This document shows positions 1-5,854 of a stretch of DNA of 5,854 bases, piece after piece. Numbering within the stretch: position 1 is the first letter of the stretch; each line of letters begins with the position of its first letter. The DNA is taken from the NCBI GenBank assembly GCA_022360595.1, contig JAKSCN010000523.1, positions 1 through 5,854 of the forward strand, in the 5' to 3' direction. The DNA is from Chromatiales bacterium. Lineage in GTDB: Bacteria > Pseudomonadota > Gammaproteobacteria > Chromatiales > Chromatiaceae. Under the pieces are notes generated by a model. It saw only the letters and a program-made list of their open reading frames with translations, did no database searches and had not been told where the DNA came from. A program made the translations under genes and the position numbers.

Positions 1-318
1 CGCCAGTCTCTTCTCGACTAATTGAGATTGGTCATAGGCCCACTGTTTTTGAGAGCCTCAATGATTGGATCGTAGATGTCGGTGACATCATCTTCATCCA
101 CGTTTGTGGTTGAAATGTACCATCCAGGCTCTAGGCTGTACTGGCATGATCCGGAAGTTTCGTTTGAGTGTGGGCGGGATTTATAGTTCTTAAGCATCCT
201 TTGCCGCGAACTGGCCCACAATACATCGTCTTCCACTAATGGTAGACTTCGGAAACAGGAACAGACTGGAACAATAAAATTCGCACACGGCTGTGAGAAC
301 CCAGACGAGGACCTGCCC
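1..318. other. Upstream region of the kinase gene
   Basis: This stretch is visibly richer in A and T than the gene that follows. Apart from the doubtful minus-strand ORF it contains no gene that I can support. The frame of the downstream gene is open back to a TAG at 184-186, but it has no ATG, GTG or TTG before 319, so the gene cannot start further upstream. A TAAAAT at 275-280 resembles a -10 box, but the expected -35 position has only a poor match, so I do not call a promoter. The promoter of the large gene must still lie here or upstream of the window. Confidence 0.5.
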
Positions 319-332
319 GTGTCTATCTCCAC
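18..332 (-). CDS. Weakly supported small hypothetical ORF
   Basis: This is an open frame of 104 codons that starts at a GTG and ends in TAG. I do not recognise the protein. The N-terminal part looks non-coding (mixed Cys and Ser, no clear pattern). The C-terminal 40 residues look more protein-like: an acidic stretch (VDEDDVTDIYDP) followed by a short helix (IIEALKNSG). A later ATG at 195-197 would leave 59 residues; an AAAGG lies directly against that ATG, too close for a good ribosome-binding site. The long form overlaps the start of the divergent kinase gene by 14 bases, which argues against it. It could be a small real gene, a decayed gene end, or chance. Confidence 0.2.
   Translation of the reverse strand: MEIDTGRSSSGFSQPCANFIVPVCSCFRSLPLVEDDVLWASSRQRMLKNYKSRPHSNETSGSCQYSLEPGWYISTTNVDEDDVTDIYDPIIEALKNSGPMTNLN
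307..310 (+). promoter_or_regulatory. Ribosome-binding site (GAGG) for the GTG start at 319
   Basis: GAGG lies 8 bases before the GTG at 319-321, a normal Shine-Dalgarno distance. It supports this GTG, the first possible start in the frame, as the true start. The protein then begins MSISTGYRISEKI, which fits the family: the kinase domain starts within the first ten residues. Confidence 0.55.
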
Positions 333-2784
333 CGGATATCGGATAAGCGAAAAGATTCATGAAGGCGCTTTAACCCTGATATATCGCGCCCATTGCCGGG
401 AAGACGATCGTCCCGTCATCCTGAAGACGTTGAGAAGCGAATACCCCAGCCAGAGAGAACTTGCCCGGCTTCGGTTGGAATATCAAAACACTAAAGGCCT
501 GGACGATGACAACATCATCAAGGTTATTGGCTACGAAGAACAGGGCAACACGGCCACTCTGGTACTGGAAGACTTTGGCGGTACCTCCCTCGACCACATC
601 TTGAATGCTGAGCGTCCGGACCTCAAAGAGTGCCTGCACATCGCCATCAAAGTGGTCGAAGCCTTGGAGGCCTTGCACGCCCAGCAAATTGTTCATAAAG
701 ATATCAATCCGTCCAATATCGTTTGGAATCGGGAAAGCAACGAGGTCAAACTCATCGATCTGGCTTTCGCCACGGTGCTGCCGGCGGAGAGAGCCGTGCG
801 ATTCAGCCCGGATGTGGTAGAAGGCACCCTGACCTACATCGCCCCGGAGCAGACCGGTCGCATCAACCGGCTGCTGGACTACCGTAGCGACTTATATTCT
901 CTAGGTGCCAGCCTGTATGAATTGACCACCAGCCAGCCGCCGTTTCCAGCGGACGATGCGATGGAGCTGGTGCATGCCCATATCGCCAAACAGCCTGTCC
1001 CTCCCCACACGCAGAATCCGGATATCCCTAAAGCACTTTCTGCGGTGATTATGAAACTGCTGGCCAAGACCGCCGAGGAGAGGTATCAAAGTACCTATGG
1101 GTTGAAATATGATCTTGGAATCTGCTTGCGACAGCTACAGTCCGGGAACACCCAAGAGCCTTTTACCCCCGGTGAAATGGACGTATCAAGTACCTTCACC
1201 GTCTCTCAAAAGCTCTACGGCAGGGAACGGGAAACCGCTATTCTGCTCGATGCTTTCGGACGCGTGAGCCGAGGTGGGGGTGAACTGGTGATGATCGGTG
1301 GCTACTCCGGGGTGGGCAAAACCACCTTGGTGCACGAGATCCAGAAGCCCATAGTAGAAAAACGGGGCTATTTTGCCGCGGGTAAATTTGACCCATTAAA
1401 CCGCAGCATTCCCTATTACGCCTTTATTCAGGCCTTCAAAGAGCTGGTCAGGCAGCTGTTATCGGAAAGCGAGGCACACATCCAGCAATGGCGGCATCGC
1501 TTGCTGGACGCACTGGGGCCCAATGGTCAAGTGGTGGTAGCGGTAATTCCGGAAGTGGAGCACATCATAGGTCCTCAGCGTCCAATCCCGGAGTTACCAC
1601 CCCAAGAGTCTCAAAACCGCTTCAATCTGGTGTTCCAGCACTTCATTCGCGCATTTTCCAACGCCGAACACCCCCTGACGCTGTTCCTGGACGACCTGCA
1701 ATGGGCCGATGCCGCTTCCCTGAGGCTTCTGGAGCTATTCATATGTGATGGCGACACCCGGCATCTGCTGATTTTGGGAACCTATCGCGACAACGAGGTG
1801 GATGCCGCCCACCCGATGCGCCTTACGTTGGAACAGATCCGTAAATCCCAAGCCACCCTGTCCGAAATCACCTTGCAGCCCCTGGCACCGAAACACACCA
1901 GAGCGTTGATCGCGGACAGCTTGCATACAGAAGAGTCTAGGGTGAAGGCCCTGGCCGAGGTCTGTATGGATAAGACTCTCGGCAACCCGTTTTTCCTCAT
2001 TCAGCTCCTGCACGTTTTGCATAGCAGCGAATGCATTCGGTTCGATCCCGTGCATGGGCAGTGGGATTGGGATCTGCAACGTATCGCTGGAGCGGAAATC
2101 GCCGACAGCGTGGTGGATTTGATGGTGGAGAAGATTCACCGGTTGCCCGAACCCACCCAGGCGGCACTTAAACTTGCAGCCGGCATTGGTGAGCGGTTCG
2201 ATCTCAATACATTGGCCATCGTCCATGAGCAGTCAACGAGCCAGTGCTCGGAAGCGCTGTCGCCCGCCGTCCAAAGCGGCTTGATCTACCCCATTAATGA
2301 CGCACCTGTGTTCACCAAACAACCCGACCGTGGGGAGCTGACTTACAGATTCCTTCATGATCGAGTGCACCAGGCCGCCTATTCGCTGATCGAAGATGCC
2401 CGGAAACAGGCAGTACACCTGCAAATTGGCCGTCTCCTCCTGCAGCGGTTGAGCCCTGAACAACGGGATGAACAGATCTTCAAGCTTGTTAACCATCTCA
2501 GCCTCGGCATCGCCTTGGTCACAGCCCCGAAGGAGAAAGAACAACTCACCCGACTCAATCTGCATGCAGGTCAAAAGGCCAAACGCTCGGCCGCCAACAG
2601 CGCCGCTTTCGGCTATCTCACCCAAGGCATTGAACTCCTGCCGGAGGAAGCCTGGCGCAGTTCGCATGAGCTGGCCATGACACTGCACGAAGAGGCCGCT
2701 GAAGCCGCCTACCTGTCCCAGCGCTATGAGGAGATGGAAACGCTGGTCGAGCAGGTGCTGGCTAACGCCCGAAATACCCTGTAA
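319..2784 (+). CDS. Ser/Thr kinase-like plus AAA-type ATPase sensor protein, N-terminal part, cut by TAA
   Basis: This 821-residue cytoplasmic protein has no signal peptide or membrane segment. Residues 7-266 are a protein-kinase-like domain. It has a degenerate glycine loop (EGALTLIYRA), the ATP-binding lysine in VILK (K36), the catalytic loop HKDINPSN (D128, N133), a DLA in place of DFG (D147), an APE motif (175-177) and the D191/G196 pair of helix F. Residues about 299-570 form a large STAND/AAA-like ATPase: an LYGRE entry motif, Walker A GYSGVGKT (328-335), Walker B LFLDD (D458, D459) and GNPFF (555-559). The rest, including FLHDRVHQAAYSLI (678-691), is helical. Together these are the front half of the giant kinase/ATPase/GAF signalling proteins. 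The frame stops at TAA in the middle of the helical region, where relatives continue; the same frame resumes immediately and encodes the missing part. As a free protein it would lack any output domain. Substrate and signal are unknown. Confidence 0.85.
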   Translation: MSISTGYRISEKIHEGALTLIYRAHCREDDRPVILKTLRSEYPSQRELARLRLEYQNTKGLDDDNIIKVIGYEEQGNTATLVLEDFGGTSLDHILNAERPDLKECLHIAIKVVEALEALHAQQIVHKDINPSNIVWNRESNEVKLIDLAFATVLPAERAVRFSPDVVEGTLTYIAPEQTGRINRLLDYRSDLYSLGASLYELTTSQPPFPADDAMELVHAHIAKQPVPPHTQNPDIPKALSAVIMKLLAKTAEERYQSTYGLKYDLGICLRQLQSGNTQEPFTPGEMDVSSTFTVSQKLYGRERETAILLDAFGRVSRGGGELVMIGGYSGVGKTTLVHEIQKPIVEKRGYFAAGKFDPLNRSIPYYAFIQAFKELVRQLLSESEAHIQQWRHRLLDALGPNGQVVVAVIPEVEHIIGPQRPIPELPPQESQNRFNLVFQHFIRAFSNAEHPLTLFLDDLQWADAASLRLLELFICDGDTRHLLILGTYRDNEVDAAHPMRLTLEQIRKSQATLSEITLQPLAPKHTRALIADSLHTEESRVKALAEVCMDKTLGNPFFLIQLLHVLHSSECIRFDPVHGQWDWDLQRIAGAEIADSVVDLMVEKIHRLPEPTQAALKLAAGIGERFDLNTLAIVHEQSTSQCSEALSPAVQSGLIYPINDAPVFTKQPDRGELTYRFLHDRVHQAAYSLIEDARKQAVHLQIGRLLLQRLSPEQRDEQIFKLVNHLSLGIALVTAPKEKEQLTRLNLHAGQKAKRSAANSAAFGYLTQGIELLPEEAWRSSHELAMTLHEEAAEAAYLSQRYEEMETLVEQVLANARNTL
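2782..2784 (+). other. In-frame TAA interrupting the large signalling gene
   Basis: The codons read ...AAT ACC CTG TAA CAG GCG AAG GCC TAT CGC. Before the stop the protein reads EQVLANARNTL; after it reads QAKAYRIRILANTARNRLKEAV. Both sides belong to one continuous helical stretch of the family, where a charged or polar residue would be expected. One base change from CAA (Gln), GAA (Glu) or AAA (Lys) would create it. No frameshift is needed, since 319 and 2848 are in the same frame. A natural mutation, a sequencing error and programmed read-through cannot be told apart from the sequence alone; nothing nearby suggests a recoding signal. Confidence 0.9.
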
Positions 2785-2837
2785 CAGGCGAAGGCCTATC
2801 GCATCCGCATCCTGGCCAACACCGCCCGCAACCGGCT

Positions 2838-2845
2838 AAAGGAGG
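2838..2845 (+). promoter_or_regulatory. Internal Shine-Dalgarno-like sequence AAAGGAGG
   Basis: AAAGGAGG is a near-perfect Shine-Dalgarno match, but it ends only 2 bases before the GTG at 2848, which is shorter than the usual 5-9. It also encodes Lys-Glu-Ala of a family-like helix (NRLKEAVEAGLEFL), so it may be chance. If the TAA is real, this is the most plausible place for ribosomes to restart, 63 bases after the stop. Confidence 0.3.
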
Positions 2846-2847
2846 CG

Positions 2848-5412
2848 GTGGAGGCGGGGCTGGAGTTTCTCGACGGCCTCGATATCCATTTCCCGCAGCC
2901 TGCAGAACCGCAATACATAGGTGAAAGTCTGGCGCATATCAGCAAGGCAGTGGGAGAGCGTAGTATCGACAGCCTTAGCGAGTTGCCGAAGATGACTGAT
3001 CCTCGGGCCCTGGTTATCATGGATACCCTTACCGCCCTGGCGAGCCCGGCCTACAACTCCTCCCCGGAGCTGTTCCTGCTGGTGGTACTCAAACAGGTGG
3101 AATTGTCCCTGACCCATGGTAATGCCGCCGACTCCGCCTTCGCTTACTCCACCTACGCCCTGGTGCTGTGTGCAGTGGAAGAGCGCTATGATGACGGAGA
3201 CGCATTCGGACGCCTCTCCATAGATCTGATGGAACGGCTTAATGCGCAAAGCTTCAAAGCCAAGATCTACCTCGACGTCTATCTGTTCGTGCACCACTGG
3301 AAGCACCCGCTGCGCGAGACCCTGCAACCACTGTTGCAAGCCTACCGCAGCGGACTGGATCAGGGAGATCTGCTGTTTGCCGCCTTGAGCGCCCATGTGT
3401 ATTGTCACCATACCCTATTCAGTGCTCGTTACCTGCCGGAGACTGCCGAGGAATTCACCACCTACCACACAGCGATTGCCCGGCTGGACCAGCAGGCCGT
3501 GCTGCACTGGACAGAGATCTTTCAACAGACCGTATTCAATTTGATGAGCCGCAACGAGGACCCTCTGACTCTGAGCGGCACAGCCTTCAACGAGGTGGAT
3601 AAGGCCCACCTGTTCAAAGAGGAGAACGACAAGACGGTCTGCTTTCTCTACTATTTCAATAAGCTGATTCTGTGCTGCCTGTTCGAGGCCCATGATCAAG
3701 CTCTTGCTCATGCACAAAGGGCGGAAGAGTACCTCCACAGCGTCATGGGCATCATCCACGTGCCCCTTTGCCGTTTCTATGCCGCCCTGACCCGGCTGGC
3801 CCTGGCCGGTGCCGCCGAGGGTGCGCAGCGCGAAATATTGCTGGCTGAAGTAGACAGCTATCGTGAACAGCTTAGGAGATGGGCAGACAGCGCCCCCATG
3901 AATTACGCCCACAAGTACCTGCTGGTGGAGGCGGAGGTTCGGCGAGTACTGGAGGAGTCAGACAAGGCCGAACTCTATTACGACCGGGCCGTGACCCTGG
4001 CGGCGAAAAATGGCTACACCCACGATGAAGCCCTGGCCAACGAGCTGGCGGGCCGATACTACTTGGGAAAAGGGCGTCTGAAGATCGCCCGACTGTATCT
4101 GCGTGATGCGCTTTATGCTTACAGCAGATGGGGCGCTGAGGCTAAGGTGCAGGCTCTGCAAGAGAAGTACGGCGAGCTGTTGGCCGTGGCAGAAGATTAT
4201 ATGGTCCGACCCGACCCGAAGGCTCTTACCCGCTCCAGTGAAACACCGATGCACAGCCTGGACCTGACATCTGTATTAAAGGTCTCTCAGATCATCGCCG
4301 GAGAGATCGTGCTGGAACGGCTGCTCGATAAGGTGATGAACATAGTGATGGAAAACGCTGGGGCGCAACGAGGGTTCCTTATCCGCGGTGACAAAGAGGG
4401 GCGACTGTGCGTCGAAGTGAAGGCCGAACTGGCAGCTAAGACAAAGAAGGTATTCAAAGCCGGTCCTTTAGAGACCCGAAACGATCTCTCCGCCGCGATT
4501 GTGCACTATGTTGCCAGGACCAGGAAAAAGGTGGTGCTGCTCGATGCCACCAACGAAGGTATGTTCACGGCCGATCCCTATGTGCTTGAACACAGTCCCA
4601 AATCCATTCTATGTATGCCGCTGTCCAACCGGGGCCAGTTCACTGCCGTACTCTACCTCGAAAACAACCTGATTACCGACGCCTTCACCCCCAAGCACCT
4701 GGAACTGCTTAACCTGCTGAGCTCCCAAATGGCGGTCTCCATTGAGAATGCCAAGCTTTACGTGGGGCTGGAAGAACGGGTGGCGGAACGTACTGAACAG
4801 CTCAACGATAAGGTGGAGGAGCTGTCTCATGCGTATGAAACGCTCAAGCAGACTCAATCCGAGCTGGAACACGCCAATGCCAAGCTGGAGCGGGATAAAG
4901 AGCTGCTGCAAGAGCTCTCCTCCACTGATCGCCTGACCAAGCTTTACAACCGCGCAAAACTTGAAGAGCTGTTCGAATATGAGCTCAATCAGAGCCGTCG
5001 GTACGACACTCCCTTGTCGCTCATCATGGTCGACCTGGATCACTTCAAGGCGGTCAACGACACCTATGGTCACCATACCGGGGACTTAGTGCTGAAAGAG
5101 ATGGCAGCCATTCTCACCTGCTCCTCCCGTGACAGTGATGCGGTGGCTCGCTGGGGCGGGGAGGAGTTTCTGATCCTGGCCCCCAAGACGGACATCGATC
5201 ATGCAGCGCAACTGGCGGAAAAAATCCGCGCTGCGGTTGAAGCCCACACCTTTCCCGAAGTCGGCAAAAAGACGGGCAGCTTCGGTGTGGCCTGTTACCG
5301 GGAGCAGGACACCCTGATCAGTCTGCTGCAGCGGGCTGATCTGGCGATGTACAAAGCCAAGAAGGGGGGCAGGAATCGGGTGGTTGTGGGGAGAGAGGAA
5401 ATCGAAGCATGA
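2848..5412 (+). CDS. GAF-GGDEF diguanylate cyclase, C-terminal part of the interrupted kinase/ATPase protein
   Basis: This protein (854 residues if started at GTG 2848) would make cyclic di-GMP from two GTP molecules. Residues 1-450 are an alpha-helical, TPR-like region. Residues about 486-636 are a GAF domain (LERLLDKVMNIV through SSQMAVSIENAKLY), a likely small-ligand or protein sensor. Residues 640-690 are a charged coiled coil leading into DRLT (694-697), the usual hinge before GGDEF. The GGDEF domain (about 690-848) has metal-binding D729 in VDLDHFK, guanine-binding N737 and D746, the active-site GGEEF (770-774) and the product-inhibition site RDSD (761-764), exactly five residues upstream. 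All key residues are present, so the cyclase is probably active and feedback-inhibited. The start is uncertain: GTG 2848 is only the first possible start after the TAA at 2782-2784, and the coding frame is clearly older than that. It is best seen as the rear half of one gene. No membrane segments are seen. Confidence 0.85.
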   Translation: MEAGLEFLDGLDIHFPQPAEPQYIGESLAHISKAVGERSIDSLSELPKMTDPRALVIMDTLTALASPAYNSSPELFLLVVLKQVELSLTHGNAADSAFAYSTYALVLCAVEERYDDGDAFGRLSIDLMERLNAQSFKAKIYLDVYLFVHHWKHPLRETLQPLLQAYRSGLDQGDLLFAALSAHVYCHHTLFSARYLPETAEEFTTYHTAIARLDQQAVLHWTEIFQQTVFNLMSRNEDPLTLSGTAFNEVDKAHLFKEENDKTVCFLYYFNKLILCCLFEAHDQALAHAQRAEEYLHSVMGIIHVPLCRFYAALTRLALAGAAEGAQREILLAEVDSYREQLRRWADSAPMNYAHKYLLVEAEVRRVLEESDKAELYYDRAVTLAAKNGYTHDEALANELAGRYYLGKGRLKIARLYLRDALYAYSRWGAEAKVQALQEKYGELLAVAEDYMVRPDPKALTRSSETPMHSLDLTSVLKVSQIIAGEIVLERLLDKVMNIVMENAGAQRGFLIRGDKEGRLCVEVKAELAAKTKKVFKAGPLETRNDLSAAIVHYVARTRKKVVLLDATNEGMFTADPYVLEHSPKSILCMPLSNRGQFTAVLYLENNLITDAFTPKHLELLNLLSSQMAVSIENAKLYVGLEERVAERTEQLNDKVEELSHAYETLKQTQSELEHANAKLERDKELLQELSSTDRLTKLYNRAKLEELFEYELNQSRRYDTPLSLIMVDLDHFKAVNDTYGHHTGDLVLKEMAAILTCSSRDSDAVARWGGEEFLILAPKTDIDHAAQLAEKIRAAVEAHTFPEVGKKTGSFGVACYREQDTLISLLQRADLAMYKAKKGGRNRVVVGREEIEA

Positions 5413-5440
5413 CCATCTCCCTGCGTCGTTTTTCGCATGA

Positions 5441-5466
5441 GGACTGAAACGCTGCTATTTCAGTCC
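5441..5466 (+). terminator. Hairpin after the cyclase stop codon, possible terminator
   Basis: GGACTGAAA (5441-5449) and TTTCAGTCC (5458-5466) form a perfect 9-bp stem with an 8-base loop, starting 28 bases after the TGA. No run of T follows (the next bases are GCAAATGAA), so it is not a classical intrinsic terminator. It could mark the transcript end by protecting the 3' end or by acting with Rho. Confidence 0.4.
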
Positions 5467-5571
5467 GCAAATGAATGCAAATATGATGGAGGTTGGGCCG
5501 ATCTTATTACCCCGACAATCAAAAATGTTGATCAACGTGAGATAATGAGTCCCTTCTACCGTCGAGCGGCA

Positions 5572-5673
5572 CCGAGGTCCCTCGGGGGAGAAGGACAGGA
5601 TGAGGGAATAAAAAAACAAGGAGTTATACCAAGTCCTATCCCCTCACCCTAACCCTCTCCCTGAGGGAGAGGG
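5572..5673. repeat. GC-rich inverted-repeat element, REP/MITE-like
   Basis: The left arm (5578-5606) and right arm (5641-5668) are imperfect inverted copies of about 28 bases. Both read from TCCCTC to a GATGAGGG or GGTGAGGG end when oriented alike, and they are separated by a 34-base A/T-rich centre. Each arm also has its own hairpin: CCGAG/CTCGG at 5572-5585 and a perfect CCCTCTCCC/GGGAGAGGG with a 3-base loop at 5653-5673. The motif CCCTCACCCTAACCCTC is a familiar intergenic repeat in many proteobacterial genomes. It encodes no transposase. Its place between two convergent genes is typical, and the right hairpin may end transcripts from either side. A second copy is needed to prove it is a dispersed repeat. 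Confidence 0.6.
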
Positions 5674-5706
5674 GAAAAGACCATCTATTTTATTGCCGAG
5701 TTAATG

Positions 5707-5854
5707 CTAGCTCATGCACTCACGGATATAGATTGATACACCCGAATCATCTCCAAAAATATCGTCGGCCAGATCGATCGGCTGTTTGCCGTCATGGCCT
5801 CTCAGGTGCAGATCGGCCCCGGCGTCGATCAAGAGCCTGGCGCACTCTTCGAAA
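5707..5854 (-). CDS. Ankyrin-repeat protein, C-terminal fragment (5' end outside window)
   Basis: The minus strand reads 48 residues to a TAG at 5707-5709, and the frame is open to the window edge. The fragment starts FEECARLLIDAGADLHLRG and continues HDGKQPIDLADDIFG. This is the ankyrin pattern: a second helix ending LLIDAGAD, a beta-turn, then D-G-K-x-P-I-D-L-A, which opens the next repeat (normally D-G-x-T-P-L-x-x-A). The last residues (SGVSIYIRECMS) look like a capping helix. Ankyrin repeats bind other proteins; the partner and the rest of the protein are not visible. The gene converges on the cyclase gene, so it is not in the same operon. Confidence 0.75.
   Translation of the reverse strand, partial: FEECARLLIDAGADLHLRGHDGKQPIDLADDIFGDDSGVSIYIRECMS

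Larger units (their letters stand above)
319..5412 (+). pseudogene. Composite gene: kinase-ATPase-helical-GAF-GGDEF signalling protein with one nonsense codon
   Basis: Read through the TAA at 2782-2784, the region encodes about 1,697 residues in one frame. The order is Ser/Thr-kinase-like domain, P-loop ATPase, long helical region, GAF, coiled coil and GGDEF (GGEEF at composite residues 1613-1617). The length and order match the giant multi-domain kinase/ATPase/GAF proteins, in which the last domain is more often a histidine kinase. There is no other stop, frameshift or visible loss in either half, so the interruption is recent, artificial or tolerated. It is listed as a pseudogene because relatives are single proteins; two functional polypeptides or a sequencing error remain possible. 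It appears to be transcribed alone, with a convergent gene downstream. Confidence 0.55.
5413..5706. other. Convergent intergenic region
   Basis: This gap separates the + strand cyclase from the minus-strand ankyrin gene. It holds the post-stop hairpin and the inverted-repeat element, and I see no supported gene. An open frame at 5437-5652 ends inside the repeat and has a composition dictated by it, so it is not called. Nothing further is recognisable between the hairpin and the repeat (5467-5571). Confidence 0.6.

Noticed and set aside
275..280. TAAAAT as a -10 promoter box
   Set aside because: The 17-base-upstream position has only a half match to TTGACA, and such -10 matches are common by chance in A/T-rich DNA.
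1735..2226. 163-codon minus-strand ORF
   Set aside because: It is antisense to the ATPase domain, with no recognisable motif.
2782..2784. Programmed recoding of the stop codon (selenocysteine, pyrrolysine or an altered genetic code)
   Set aside because: Selenocysteine uses TGA and pyrrolysine uses TAG. Standard stops end the other genes here, and no downstream recoding structure is apparent.
2836..3411. 191-codon minus-strand ORF
   Set aside because: It lies wholly opposite the helical region of the cyclase half, whose coding frame is clear; it is an antisense shadow without a domain.
4609..5076. 155-codon minus-strand ORF rich in Leu, Gln and Val
   Set aside because: It is antisense to the GAF, coiled-coil and GGDEF coding sequence; the Leu/Gln composition is the reverse reading of the Glu/Lys/Leu-rich coiled coil.
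5437..5652. 71-codon + strand ORF after the cyclase
   Set aside because: It begins in the post-stop hairpin region and ends in the inverted-repeat element; its C-terminal sequence is dictated by the repeat and matches no domain.
5641..5655. CCCTAACCC resembling telomere repeats
   Set aside because: It is a single copy inside a bacterial palindromic intergenic repeat, not a tandem array.
1..5854. CRISPR array, tRNA, rRNA, insertion sequence or phage genes
   Set aside because: I saw no regularly spaced direct repeats, tRNA-like cloverleaf, rRNA sequence, transposase or phage motif on either strand.

Overview
The window is dominated by one very large signalling gene on the + strand (319-5412). 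Its reading frame continues throughout except for a single in-frame TAA at 2782-2784. The upstream part (319-2784) encodes a Ser/Thr-kinase-like domain, a large P-loop ATPase domain and the start of an alpha-helical repeat region. The downstream part (from 2848 if a GTG start is used) carries the rest of the helical region, a GAF domain, a coiled coil and a C-terminal GGDEF diguanylate cyclase. Joined through the TAA, the two parts give about 1,697 residues. This matches the giant kinase/ATPase/GAF signalling proteins best known from cyanobacteria and proteobacteria, which usually end in a histidine kinase; here the output is a c-di-GMP-making domain. The most likely readings are a recent nonsense mutation or a sequencing error in one gene. 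Two separately translated proteins are also possible.

Layout. Positions 1-318 are an upstream region with no convincing gene. It holds one weak minus-strand ORF (18-332) and the GAGG ribosome-binding site that sets the GTG start at 319. Positions 319-5412 are the interrupted kinase/ATPase/cyclase gene. Positions 5413-5706 are a convergent intergenic region with a perfect 9-bp hairpin just after the stop codon and, further on, a GC-rich inverted-repeat element of the CCCTCACCCTAACCCTC type. Positions 5707-5854 are the C-terminal end of an ankyrin-repeat protein on the minus strand, running out of the window.

Organism. The moderately GC-rich coding sequence, the GGDEF output domain, the GTG start with a Shine-Dalgarno site and the repeat type all fit a free-living proteobacterium, probably a gammaproteobacterium. 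This is an inference from style only; no marker gene is present.

How it would work. By family analogy, the kinase-like and ATPase domains and the GAF domain sense or integrate signals and control the GGDEF domain, whose catalytic and product-inhibition residues are all present. If the TAA is real, the sensor half and the c-di-GMP output half are uncoupled. I see no wholly new system. The points worth following are the stop codon, the unusual kinase-to-c-di-GMP architecture and a DFG-to-DLA change in the kinase.
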